DNA from: Puffinus mauretanicus
Taxonomy: Eukaryota; Chordata; Aves; Procellariiformes; Procellariidae
Direction of reading: 5' to 3'
Assembly (NCBI GenBank): GCA_023333565.1
Contig: JAJKFH010000927.1
Span: 248,001-312,000, forward strand
Length of the DNA: 64,000 bases
The position numbers were made by a program, and so were the translations under genes. A model generated the notes under the pieces. It saw only the letters and a list, made by a program, of their open reading frames with translations. It ran no database searches and had not been told where the DNA came from. Shown here one piece after another: positions 39,301 to 50,950 of this stretch (position 1 is the stretch's first letter; each line of letters opens with the position of its first letter).

Positions 39301-42300
39301 GTCCAGTGACTGCAGCCATGTAACTAATTGATCCTACCGAGAGCTGGAGCCCCACACTGATACGTTCATACTGTTTGTAATTTGTGGGCTGCTTTGTTCA
39401 GAGCTGTTTCAGCTGTGCCTATAGTTCTGCTGTGCTGCGTAGATGCATCCAAACAGGAAAACAGACTTGCTGAACCCATGTCAAGATTGGATTGAGATAA
39501 GTAGGAGATGATCATCTGTGGTGAAAGCTCCGGGACCAAAAGGACAGTGAAAAGATTTCTGAGATTTTGCCAGAAAGCTCAGTGCTAATGAAGACACATG
39601 CACTTTCTGGCGAATGACTAGGGGTCAGGTGTAAAGGACAGAAGAAAGCAGAATTTGAGGACGAAGCAGCTGCTGGAAGTGTCACACTTGTCTATGGTGG
39701 GGGTTTTGTACTGTACTTGCTGGGTCATATATACAGCTATAACAAGTTTTATCTTGATAGTATCTCCATGTGAACTGGCTTGTTTCTGCCTTATAATCAA
39801 TAACAAAGCATTTCAAGATATTAAAACCAAACTGAAGTATTTATCTGTAGTACAAGAAGCATTGAGCTTTAGTCTTTTGCATCCGAGATTTTTGAGCATA
39901 TTGGACTTGCTACTGCATTGGTTTTTTTACCTTTTTTTTTTAATTTAACAACAGAAAATAGCAAAGCTGTTAGCAGTTGCTAACAGATTTCACTTAGTGC
40001 CTCATCTGTTGCTCAGCTGCTATTTACTTGTAGTTCCTGGTCTTTTTTTACACATACAAAAAAAAGAATGATTGCTTTCCTGCTAAGCTTTTTCTGGATT
40101 GAAGCTTTATTTAGGTGACTGTGATTCAGGGAGACCATCAAGAAATCGTGCTTTTATTTTTGTAATCATTGTTTTTTAAAAAGTCCTGTGGTTTTACCCA
40201 GTATTAACTGGAACTCTTGGCTGCAGCATTTTAATGACTGTGGCACTTGGAGCAAAGTAGGTTAATATACTGGAGATTGGAAATGCAGATGACACTGGGT
40301 CTTACTGATTAGTTAAGTCTCTATAATCCAAAATACTATTACTGTGGTGCATACTGCACAGTGTTTGTGTATACTTGTTTGGTTGGTTCTGATGCATATA
40401 TTGACTGCCTGAGTACTGGATGTGCATATGTGCTGTCCAAAGAACAACAGAAGTTGGTTCTGTTAACTGTTTATATGTAACATCGGCTAAGTGAGAGTTA
40501 TATTTTACTTTTTGATGTTTCCTGGCACATTGCACCATCATAGCTCACTAAATAACCCACCACTAGACAACAGACGGCAAAGTAAATTGATATTGTATAT
40601 CAGGAAAACTACTACATTAAATACTTTCATTATTGGAGCTGTGACTAAATGTATATTACAGTCTCAGGAGAAAGCCAGTGTCTAGCATCTATGCTGAAAC
40701 ATTGAGCTGACTGAGTCTTTCAGGGCACGGTGAGTCTTGAGGAGACTGCTGGACCTCAAATGAGCTTCCCTGTACTTCTTTTTGAAGGTGTTTTGTATTT
40801 TCATGAGCAACGCTATAGTGAAACAGCATATTTGTGCCTTTGAACAAAGGTAGTGTGCAGTGTCATTGGTTTAGAACTGTCAAAAGCCTTGTGAGGTGGC
40901 TCTGCAAGCTGTTTGGAAGGGTTAATTAACCCCTTGGTGCAGGGTGTTAGAAATCCCTGATGCCGAGCACTATTGCAAAACGCATTATCACTTAGCACTG
41001 GGAATGCAAAGCTGATCTAACCAAGAGGTTAATAAAAAAAAAAATTAAAAATTATTCCTCAGTTTGCTGGATGATGAACTCTAGATTTTAAATTTGTGAT
41101 CTCTAGTTATTTAATTGCCATGCTTTGAAACACTGTCAAAATATTATTTTCTAACAAAGGTAGGCTTTGTGTTGGTTTCTAAATTAAGTTGGAGAAAGAC
41201 CGAACCTTTAAATCTCTAGGGAAATGTGACCTCTGCTGTGTGGTGCTGCTCTGTATCTTAATACCATAGCAATTGTTACAGTCCTGGTGTATAATAAACA
41301 TAAGTCTATGGCTCTTTCACTACCTTTTCCAGATAGTGATTGTAAAAATTCTGAGCAGCCCTTTCAGCTTTATGGGTATGAAGGTAGGTTAGCTAATGGA
41401 CTGCAGCCACACCAATGGTATTTTAATAGGTAGCTCCCCTAGGCAGAGACTGGTAGGCTGAAGTCATAATTTTTTTGTGGTATAAAAATCTAGGAGCAAG
41501 TATGTCATTGGTGACTCAGAGTAAAGAGTTTTGCCGAACTGGAGTGCAGTGGGAGAACACCCTCTCATTCAGTCTTTATTTCTAGGCTGGATTCAGGAAA
41601 AAAAACCAACCAACCTTCTTCACACAAGGCAACTCTTGTCAACTTGACTTCACTAGTTTACTAGCAAACATTTTCAAGATTAGTATAGGTGAGAAAATAT
41701 CTCTCTCACAAATATTGCACATCAACTATGACTTGCATATTTGTGCATGTATACACGTAACTGCAAGCGCAGAAAGCAGGAATATATATGTGCGTATTAG
41801 TTACATTTGCTTTTTCCTCTTCAGAAATAGTGCACTTTCCCACATAACAGTTCATCTTAAATTATTTACCTTCCATTTCACAATATGAGCCATGAATATT
41901 TTATTTTTTGTCCCCTTAATTTGCCAATTTTCCTTTGAGCTAAGTGCCTTAGTGATTTTAATTTTTCATTCTAGTTGGAAGACAGAAATGACCCTTTTTT
42001 CATTATTACTATTATAGGCCTTGTGCTCAGAATAATACTTTTTACAACCAGCACTGCTGAGCCTGTAATGGTATTGCAGAGTAGATAGCATAATATACAG
42101 ATATTGACTTCCATTAAGTATAGCACTATGATAGCTTATGGAGAGATTTTTTTTCTGCTCTGTGTTGCCCTGAGAAGTTGAGCGTTGTAAAAGAAAAGTT
42201 AGCAATATAATGAAGAAAGAGCAAATAATAGAGATGTGATTTGCTGGAGAGAGGCAGTGTATATAACTATTTAATGTATTTATATGTACGTACATACGAT

Positions 42301-44239
42301 GCTAGAAATCAGTATGGATGCGGATAGATCAAAAAACAAACAAGACTAGATTAAATTATAATTTAATTAGGCTAAAGTTATTTTAGAATTTTTTTTCCTC
42401 AATAGCAAAATCATCTGAGATGGATCACGCCTGAATTAATGAGGCAGAAGAGTTATTTAGAGGCCTTAGTTTCCTTTTGCCTAACAAACTTCCCATTTTT
42501 CAAATAGGTAAATTGGTAAATAAAACTTCTGTTTCCTTTAAAGAGCATAAGAGCATGAGGGAGAGGAGATACCTAATCAGTTTAATGTATCTTGAGTTTG
42601 TCAAGTATTTTTAACTGAAAAAAGACAAACACCTCAATTTACGTGTATCGCTTTTTCTTTTCCTCCACTGTATTGATTCCTACTTGGCTGCATTCATAGT
42701 CAGACTAAACCAGAGAAAATAAGGGGGTTTTGTACTGAAATGATCATGTGGACTGCCTACTAAAGGCTTATTTGTTTAATTAAGCATCTGTTCTCTTCTT
42801 AATATGCATGCATAAATCTCATTAACGTTAGATGTATGCAAGTGCAGTGAAGAATAGACCCCTTACTCTCATTACTGAACTTGGATAACAAGATTTATAT
42901 TTACTTAACAGATCAGAGCAGAAAGTTCCCTCTGACTATTTAAAAGGACTGGAAATTACAAACTGTTTGCAAGGAGCATGCTTTTTGTGAAATAGTTGCA
43001 TGTTCACTTCAAGTTGAAATATCATTATTCAAGCCATTACTAAGAAAAAAAAAAAAAAGGCAGTGTAATTTGCCCGTAAGGATTAACTTTGTGCACTGAA
43101 TTCTGTGACGTGTCTACTTAAATGTACACTTGCCTATTCGATATTGACCTCTGTGCATGCCATACCCGCTAAAAAAAAAAGTAAACTCCAGTTCTATTGG
43201 AAATATGACCAGGTCTTTGCTGGAGGTGGCACATTTCTTCCGAGTGTCTGTCTGCTCTCTCCCAAGAAATGCCTTCTGCAAAAAAAGCCCTAGAAAGCAA
43301 AGTGTATTCTTGATGAATACTAAACGCTGTGGCAGTGTGTTTATCCTTCTTTCACTGTACTTGGCTGTTACTTGCTCTAAAATCCATCTCTTATCTGAGG
43401 ATAAAACTTAATTTCAGATTTTCCATATAAGTTACGATACATTGGATATTTCTGTGTGTAATACAGATGCGTTATGGTCACAGATACTTGAGGGTCATGT
43501 CCACAAGAATTTGAATTAAGGCTTCCTGAGCTGCATTTTAACCAATAAATACATATTTTGCTCAGGAATACAGTGCGGAGTACGAGTTCTACCATGAGAC
43601 ACAAAAAAGGGCAGTTTTGCTGTTTTTCTGTTTCAGTAGTTCTTGTAATATGAACTTGGTAAATGGGGGGTTGGGGGGGGAGACAACAATTAACAGAAAA
43701 ATTATACAGAAGGGGGCTCCTGACAGATTCCTTAACTATAAAGTGCTGGCAGGTGCCAGTTTAATAGGTATTGCCATTAACAGCCATCTGTAGAGAAAAT
43801 GAAATGTACTCATCTCACTGAATTATGATTTATGCCAGACAAAGCAGTCAAACCAAAGTAATATTTATATTATAATACAGAGTCATTGATTAAATGCACA
43901 TGGCATCTCAAATCCAGTTGACATTTTAAGTTGAAATGATTGCAGACATGTAGCCATTTATTTAACTATTACTTTAAAAAATGTGTCTCTACTTGTTATT
44001 AATAGAAGAAAGTCAGACCTGACCAATATTTCAATAGGCTGACCTTTTGTTTTGCTGACATATAAAAGGAACAGAGCTCCTTTTGGGGTAGTGACAATTT
44101 CAGAGCATATGAAGTATTCTAGCTTCAGAAAAAACTGACCCCTTTGAACCACTCTGTCTCTTTCTTCCCTCTTCTTTTCCACACAGGATTTCAGAAAGAA
44201 AGTGGACAAGAGATGGTTTAGGAGGTAGGAAAGTAGTCT
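39301..44239 (+). other. PARD3B: PARD3B downstream intron, 39.3-44.2 kb
   Basis: AT-rich unique-looking intron. It contains poly-A at 43044-43058, G6TTG8 at about 43665-43680, and a complex AT-rich block with ATGCATGCAT and TTTAATTAAG at 42750-43030. No gene is recognised; antisense open frames such as 41966-42295 lack any family resemblance. Confidence 0.6.
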
Positions 44240-44430
44240 GAGAGAGGCTTTGTTTCAAGTCCCTGCTCTGCTACTGATTCCTTGGGTAACACTCGTTAAC
44301 TCACTTAGCTGCTCTGAGCCACAGTTATCCTTACACAAAGGTCATCCTCTGTGCTTATAAAAAATAAAAATAAGAGCATTTCCCTGCTTCATATGATCCC
44401 TGTTCAGATAAATATGTTAAAAAATAAATA
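44240..44430 (+). mobile_element. MIR-like ancient SINE
   Basis: The order of short blocks matches the core and 3' part of MIR-type SINEs: TCCCTGCTCTGCTACTGATT, CCTTGGGTAA, TTAACTCACTTAGCTGCTCT, GAGCCACAGTTATC, then an A/T-rich tail with ATAAAAATAAGAGCA. The match is clear but diverged, as expected for an element that predates the bird-mammal split. It lies immediately upstream of a sense-strand LINE relic. Confidence 0.6.
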
Positions 44431-44559
44431 CATTTAAAAACTAGTCTGGCTACTCATGCAAAAGTATAGCAGGCAAATAGTTTTAAGAAAATGAAAATGA
44501 AAAAGGACTAAGCTTTTGTGTGATTTTTCTCAAAGTAATTTTCCTCTAATCTCTAGGAT

Positions 44560-45960
44560 TCTTCCGTCTCTGAGGAATTCTTACTGCCTTTCCTTTTACT
44601 TTTCTCCAGTGATTCCAGTTTTTCTCATTTGTTAATCTCCTGTTGCCCAGTCTCTTATTTCCACATAGCATCTCTCCATTCTCTTCATAACCTTGTCTCA
44701 TTATTGCTTACCTTCCCATCCATTTTTAGCAAACTTTGGTCTGTTCTCTCTTTGGGAAAAAAATACGAAGCAAGGCTAGCCCAGTTTGCTTGCAAGCTTA
44801 ACCTTCTGCTGTTGCACTATTATTGAGAACCGTTGGATAGAATGCTGGGTTGCTCACTCTTACCCCTTCTTGCTACTGCTGGTGCGTGAGGTGCCAAGCT
44901 GGGGTTTCTTCCTCCTCTCTGTAGTACCTCCTAGCTACAGATACTCTTACCTTCAGAAATGCAGTTTGGAATATAATGCCTCAGAATTATAGTTGACCTT
45001 CTATCTTTTATCCTGATTTTATGCCTTCTTGCTAGAAAAAATTGATTTGTCATTTCAAATTTAACATGGGCAAACTCATTTTTTCTCTGCAAATTGTTCC
45101 CCTTTATGTCCTTACTCTGTCATCGTGGAAACTAGCAGCATCTTCCCCCTTTCACAAAAGCCCCTACTTGGGATGTCATCTTTCAGTGAACCTTAAACCC
45201 ACTCAGCGGGGCAGTGTCTAAAATTTGCTCTCTTCTTACACAACACACTGAAGACCTGACCACACAAAAGAAGCTTCTTCCATTTCTGCTTGGACTCCTG
45301 TTGCTTCCAGATTATGTCCGTCTCTGTTGTGGATCACATTGCTGGGTCGTTGTGCTGACTACTCTCGCCTGCCCCTGCCAGCACAGAACCAAACTTTGTC
45401 TCCTTCCAGTTTGGTCTGTGTTAACAGACCAGTGTGGTAACATACTGCTTTGAGCAACCACGAACACGTCCCAGCCAGCCTGTCTCAGCAGCACACTTCC
45501 TACTGCACCATGTTGCAGCATGTCTGGACAGAAAGTATTTTATATAGCCCTTCAACTTCCCTAAGATTTGCCTCTGCTGTAAAACTTCCATGATGTGTAT
45601 GAACGTTGACAGGACTAAATGAGTGATGAAGTAAGGCTTTATATCCTTTCCACCCCAGCTCCTGCTTTCTATCTCTCTCCACCAGTAGTAAGTAAGAAAA
45701 GCTCTTTACAGCTTCCTGCTCTGCACCATGTTTGGCTGTGTCACCTTCACCTCCACCTCTCCTCATTTGTTTGGAATCTGTTAGGATGTGAATGCAAGGA
45801 CGCAGGATTGATCCTTACCCAGCAGTTCCTGCTTGTTTCAGCTCCAGTGTTAACTCCATCCTCTGACAATGCTCGTTTGTCACCAGGTTTCTTCCCTTGT
45901 TACTTTCTCCTCCTCTCTCTACCCCACTCTGCGCCCCGGGCTCTCTCTTGTCCTAGCTGA
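44560..45960 (+). mobile_element. Ancient LINE ORF2 relic, L2/CR1-L3 type, sense
   Basis: Long pyrimidine-rich stretch. From about 45060 it carries the same block order as the antisense relic near 39 kb: TTTAACATGGGCAAACTCAT (NMGK in place of NMSKTE), CTACTTGGGATGTCATCTTT (YLGCHL in place of NLGVI), AAATTTGCTCTCTTCTTACA (before HN-type residues), and TTCTGCTTGGACTCCTGTTG in place of the SRLDYCN block. Near 45860-45900 CTCTGACAATGCTCGTTTGT fits a region downstream of the polymerase. Frames are broken by stops. The part before 45060 has the same composition but no block I can name, so the 5' limit is soft. No gene is functional here. Confidence 0.5.
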
Positions 45961-48497
45961 CACCCAGCTTATGCAGAGCCTTAACTAGTAAGCCTGGCAG
46001 AGTTCGTTAGTTTGGGCTCTGCCCTGTGTGTGTGTTGCTTCTACTCTGCACCTTGTCATGAGGAGCGACTGCTCTGATTTCTCAGTGGTCATGATGCTGC
46101 ATGACGTTTACCATAGAAGTTAATTATGCTATTGAGTGCTCCCCTCACAGAAGTATTTACATTCAAAGAACCTTCCCCTGCTTGCTTCCTTTGTTCAGTG
46201 GAAATGACATCTTGGCTTGGACCCTGGGGCATTTGAGGGAATTAGATCTTACTCTTTAGAAGTCTTTGAATAATTCTCAGTGGTGAAAATGAAGATGTCT
46301 TCTCCCTTTTCCCTTTCTGTTCTTGCAACTTCCCACTTCTGTCCTATTTCTTTTTTTTTATTGTTGAGGAGAAACAGTAAAGAATGAATAAAAAGGAACC
46401 TGGGCAAATATAAGATGTTGGGCAAATGTAAAATGTTAAGCAAATGCTGACATGAAAAAAACTACCATCCTCTGTGTGTGTATATATATTATATAAACTC
46501 TGAGATACGTGTCACCTCTAGTTTAGGAATTAAAAAAAAAATTCAAGTCTTAAAGGTTGACTCACAAGGTGAAAAATTGTCTGTCTGTGTGTGTACGTGT
46601 AGTACAAGATACACAGGCCACTAAGTATCTGCTATAGTTCTTCAGCATTTAATTTTAGCATTAGTTTTGAAGTAATGAACTGTATGCCTGCACCATTCGT
46701 TCTCCCTTATTTGAAATTAGTGAATACCTGGCCTCTCACTAACTCCAGATTATCAGGTTGGTTGGTCATAATGTGTAAATAGAATTGTAAAACTATTTTC
46801 GGGTGACAGAGGGCCACCATTGTTGTCTGCTATTTTCTTCTAGCCAAAGAACCCTCGTGAGTAATGAGTCGGGCACTGTTCATTCTACCTCTGTCATCTT
46901 TTTGTTTAGCTTTTTATCCTCTAATGTGGAAATCTGTATTACAGTAGCTTAGTATAACAGACATCCTAATGTTCTGTTTTTAATTAAAATTATATTGAGG
47001 AAATAAACAATTCAAAGAAGTTAGCTCCCCCCCCCCATATGCTTTCTGTATCCTCTCCTGCATTTGGAAGTGCTTGTTTCCATTAACATGCTCTTGAATT
47101 GTTCAGCCTCCCTAACAGATAGTGAGGAAGGACTGTCAAGGAAGCTCACTTTCATTAATGGAGTCTTCTTAGCAATACATGTGGTTAAATTATTGATTTT
47201 TGTCTGTTTGTTTTAATGCAGTCTGCACTGTAAAATACAATTATTAATATAAAAACTTTGTCAAAATGTGAAGATTTCACAAAACCAAAAATGCACTGCT
47301 CTTGAGAAATAATTTCCACTGTACAGCTGCAGACCATTTTTACTATGACTACAATATATAGAGAGATATACCAGAGAATGAGTGACTTGATCTAAATTAC
47401 TCAAAAAGAAATGAGCAAATATTTCTTTCCTTTAAAAAGGCAGATTATTGTGAGTGCAAGTGCTGCAGTAGGTTAATGTACCTCTTCATTTGCAAAGACC
47501 TCCACCCCATCTTTTTCTTAACGAATTCCTATTTAGGCTATTTTAGCTTTGTTGTCATTTGTTGCTTCCCAAACCATCAGTTATCTGCAGCAATGGAGGG
47601 TAGGCAGGCTCAGGCAGAGCTCCAGGAGCTCTGGGCTGAAATGGTTTTGGAAGATAAGTAGAGAAATTTCTAGGTATAGGTCTGCTTTGAATTCTCTCTG
47701 CCTATAGCAGTAGTGTTAGCTGCTTTGTTTCCTACGTGTGAGATGTTTGCTAATTTCAGTAATTACAAAGTGGAAGTTGTATTTGTGTATCTGTAGTATG
47801 AATGCTGATGATGTTCTGTAAGACCAGGACGAGACCTGTAAATCCTATGGTGCTGGTTCTCTGTAAACGGCATAATTTGTTGATTTGCCTGTGAAGTATG
47901 TTGCACCCAGTGAGTGGTGAAAACTGATTTGGCATGCAAGCTTGCTAATTCTGAGTGGTTAACTGGCTTTAGTCCTCAGTGCTGTAATAAAGCGGATTTG
48001 GTTTTATTGCATCTCCTCCATGGAAATTACTATTAAAAATCTGTGTTGTAGAGATATTTCAGTGTTTTCAAAAAGACTTACGTGTTTCTGCATGCTTGGA
48101 GGGGAGGAAGGAAGCAACACTCGTACAAAATACGCGCTCTAGCAGTCTAATTAGAAGCACACCAAGTTTTAGGCAGTTTAAAGTATGCTAACACAAATAT
48201 TCTAATAGCAGTATATTTATTTAGTTCATCCTTAACATTTATTCTGGCTTAAATACGAGCTTCCTCTATCTTGTGCGGGCGTTCAGGTTGGAGAGAATGA
48301 GTTTAATCTTTTTTTGGTTTTAGGCTAGAGTTTAAAGAAATTGAAAGATGATGGTCCTGTTATACTGGGAAGAAAGATCACTACTGGCCCTAGACCTGCT
48401 GCAGAAAACCTACATTATACCATAAACTGCTGTCCGTGCACTTGTATGCAATTGAAAGTAGAGCACAGACACAGGTAATCTTTCACTGGGGAAGATT

Positions 48498-48529
<32 letters not shown>

Positions 48530-50099
48530 GAAAAAAAAAAAAAAACTAAAAAAGAGAAGTGACCAATGAAGTAGAAAAAAAGAGTGAGAATCGAGGTTCA
48601 GAATAACTAAATATTTAAGATTTACCTCAGCAGTTTAATAACTTCTTGAGGCCTCAATCCAGCAGAGCAAAGCAATAAACGACAGCTGTATCATATACTC
48701 TTCTGTCTTCTTTGCTCTAGATCTTTATTAAAACAATGCATTCACACCATAGTAAAAGGCTACAGTGGAGCTAAAATTAAAATACATAGGTAACTTTTTT
48801 GAGAAGTGTGTTGATTATGTGTACAGATTGCGTGTGTGTATAATTCACGCATCACGTGGAAACTCAAGTTTTTCTGCCTTTGCTATTTTAAGCTGTTACC
48901 TGTATTCTTATATTTTTATGGAACTAGTGGATTAGCACATAAATCTTTTATTGTATAATTAATTTCCAGAATATCAAGGAAAGGCTGGGTCTCTTTCTTT
49001 GACGGGCTATTTCTGTCTCTATAATGAGAACAGCAAAAGGTTAGGAGAGGAGGTGGTGGATTTACGTGTTTGAGTACTATAAATACTCTAGGGGAGGGGG
49101 ACAAGGAGGTGCTTAAGGGCTACATAAGCTAAAAGGAGCTTCTTTACAGTAGAATAGTCTCATCACATCTCCCCCATTTACGCAAGGACACAGAGGCACT
49201 CAAACATGTTGAAACAGCCCACGTCTGGAGAAAAGCATATTTAACAGAGTATTGTATTAATGGCTTCATGGGGATACCAAGACCATTTGTTGATCTTGGC
49301 TGTCAGTTTATTGTCTTTCTCAGTCTTTGTTTATTTTGTGTACATCAGCCATTCACTGAGTACCTTGGGACACAAATTGCCTATAATAGATCAAATTTAC
49401 TGGTCAAAGGTTAAGTCACTCTCATGAGGCTGCTTGTCTGTGATAGCATTGGTTTCTGTTGGCTTTGATACCGTATTTATTGCAATAATATTGTAATGTC
49501 TTTGCACAATCATTCCTGTTCCAGGTAGATGACAGCTTGGTGAATTTGGGCTGTCATTAACTTGAGCAGATTTCTTTGTGAGGCATCTTATGGTTGTCTT
49601 TAGAAAATGCCAGTCAGATTGAAACTGGGACCACTCTCTTCTGTAGAGAGAAATCCTTGTCTAGGGGGGCTAAACATTTTATGTTGTCCAGCAGTGTTTA
49701 GACCAGCTCCATCCTTAAGTTTCCACAAAGCTAAATGGAAAATTATGTTGAACATCTAGGTTTCTGTTTAATAACCACCGTGCAAGGCAGATACAGACCT
49801 AAAACAAATGTACAAATATAAAGGTTGATACGGAACCCTGTAATATAAATCAGAGGAGATTTCATATACAGCAGTGATCAGAGGAGGAGGAAAAATACAA
49901 AATTAAATTGGTTGCATCAAATGTCATGCTAATTTATAAGCTAAAAGGAGAAGATTGTAAATGAAGCACTGAAGTATGAGGGGTTTGCTCTGTTTGTAAA
50001 TATTGACTTTAAATGAGCTTTAAAAAGCAATACCAAAAAAAGTAAACCCAAATTGTGGTTGGTAGCCTTCTCAAGGACCCAGTTTCAAAGGCTGACCAA
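45961..50099 (+). other. PARD3B: PARD3B downstream intron, 46.0-50.1 kb
   Basis: AT-rich intron. An adenine-rich simple repeat lies at 48497-48557, C-runs near 47027-47035, and a complex, unique-looking block at 49240-49600 that could be conserved non-coding sequence. No gene is seen. Confidence 0.6.
48497..48557 (+). repeat. A-rich simple repeat with GAAAA units
   Basis: Poly-A interrupted by a few GAAAA units, then poly-A again. It could be an expanded tail of a decayed retrocopy, but no recognisable element precedes it and no target-site duplication is evident. Confidence 0.75.
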
Positions 50100-50950
50100 A
50101 CAGAAGAGAGGGAGACCAAAATAAAACATCAGAGAGGAGGAAAAAAACAAAGCTAGAAAGCAACTTAAATTGATATAGTGTCTGCCTACAGATAATTGAA
50201 GCCATGAGATTTAATTAAAATCACGGAGTGGATGTTGCTATCAAGAATGAGACGGTGAGGCTTAAACGGAATTTCTCTGAATGCATACAGGGAATTTTAG
50301 GAGCAAGATAAGAAAAAGAACAATTTTACTATCAGCTATAGAGAAATGTATTCACTGAATAACAGCTCAAGCTGTGGGCATTTTCCAGGACCCCTGTGTA
50401 CCAAATTTCAAGGATAACCAAATGCTTTATAAAAGCATCTTGTGATCAATTGTATTGAATGGCACAGACAAGTTGCATTGAATCAACACAGATGACAATC
50501 CATTTGGCTGAGCAGAGAAAGATCGTTACAGACCTTTAATACAGCAGTTTCGGTTCAGTATCTGTCCATTTTGGAACTTGGACTTCTAATAATTGTGTTG
50601 GTCTCTTGAAAAACAAAACTTTATTCAAGTCAATATACAGTAGCAATTCTGAAACACAGAACAAAGAAAGCTGAGAGAGTACTGTAACAAGCAGGTTTTA
50701 TAACCTGTTTCTTTTGAAACACAGCTAACATTTGTGCATTTAAATGACAACAGAAAAATTTCAGAAGCTCAGACTAAATTTGCGTTACCAGCGATGAGGT
50801 TGAGAGTAAAAATGTTTATTGTTTCATGGCAAAAGTGGAAGGAATAGGGATCAGCTGCACAAGTGATCAGACCTGATTGCAGAAAATGAAATAGAAATAC
50901 CAACTGAGGCAGAGCAGAGTGATCAGAAGGAAGGGTTTGGGGAACCTATA
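50100..50950 (-). mobile_element. Ancient LINE ORF2 relic, L2 type, antisense
   Basis: The + strand shows a chain of short blocks in the same order as a very old amniote AG-rich interspersed repeat, which I read as antisense L2-clade LINE ORF2: GAAGCCATGAGATTTAATTA then AAATCAC (about 50201-50225), GTGATCAATTGTATTGAATG (about 50442), a block around GACAATCCATTTGGCTGAGC (about 50492), GCAGTTTCGGTTCAG (about 50544), and GATCAGCTGCACAAGTGATC (about 50849). Divergence is high, with many indels. It appears to represent a part of ORF2 lying further 5' than the relic near 39 kb. The identification depends on memory of the family and needs a profile search. Confidence 0.42.
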
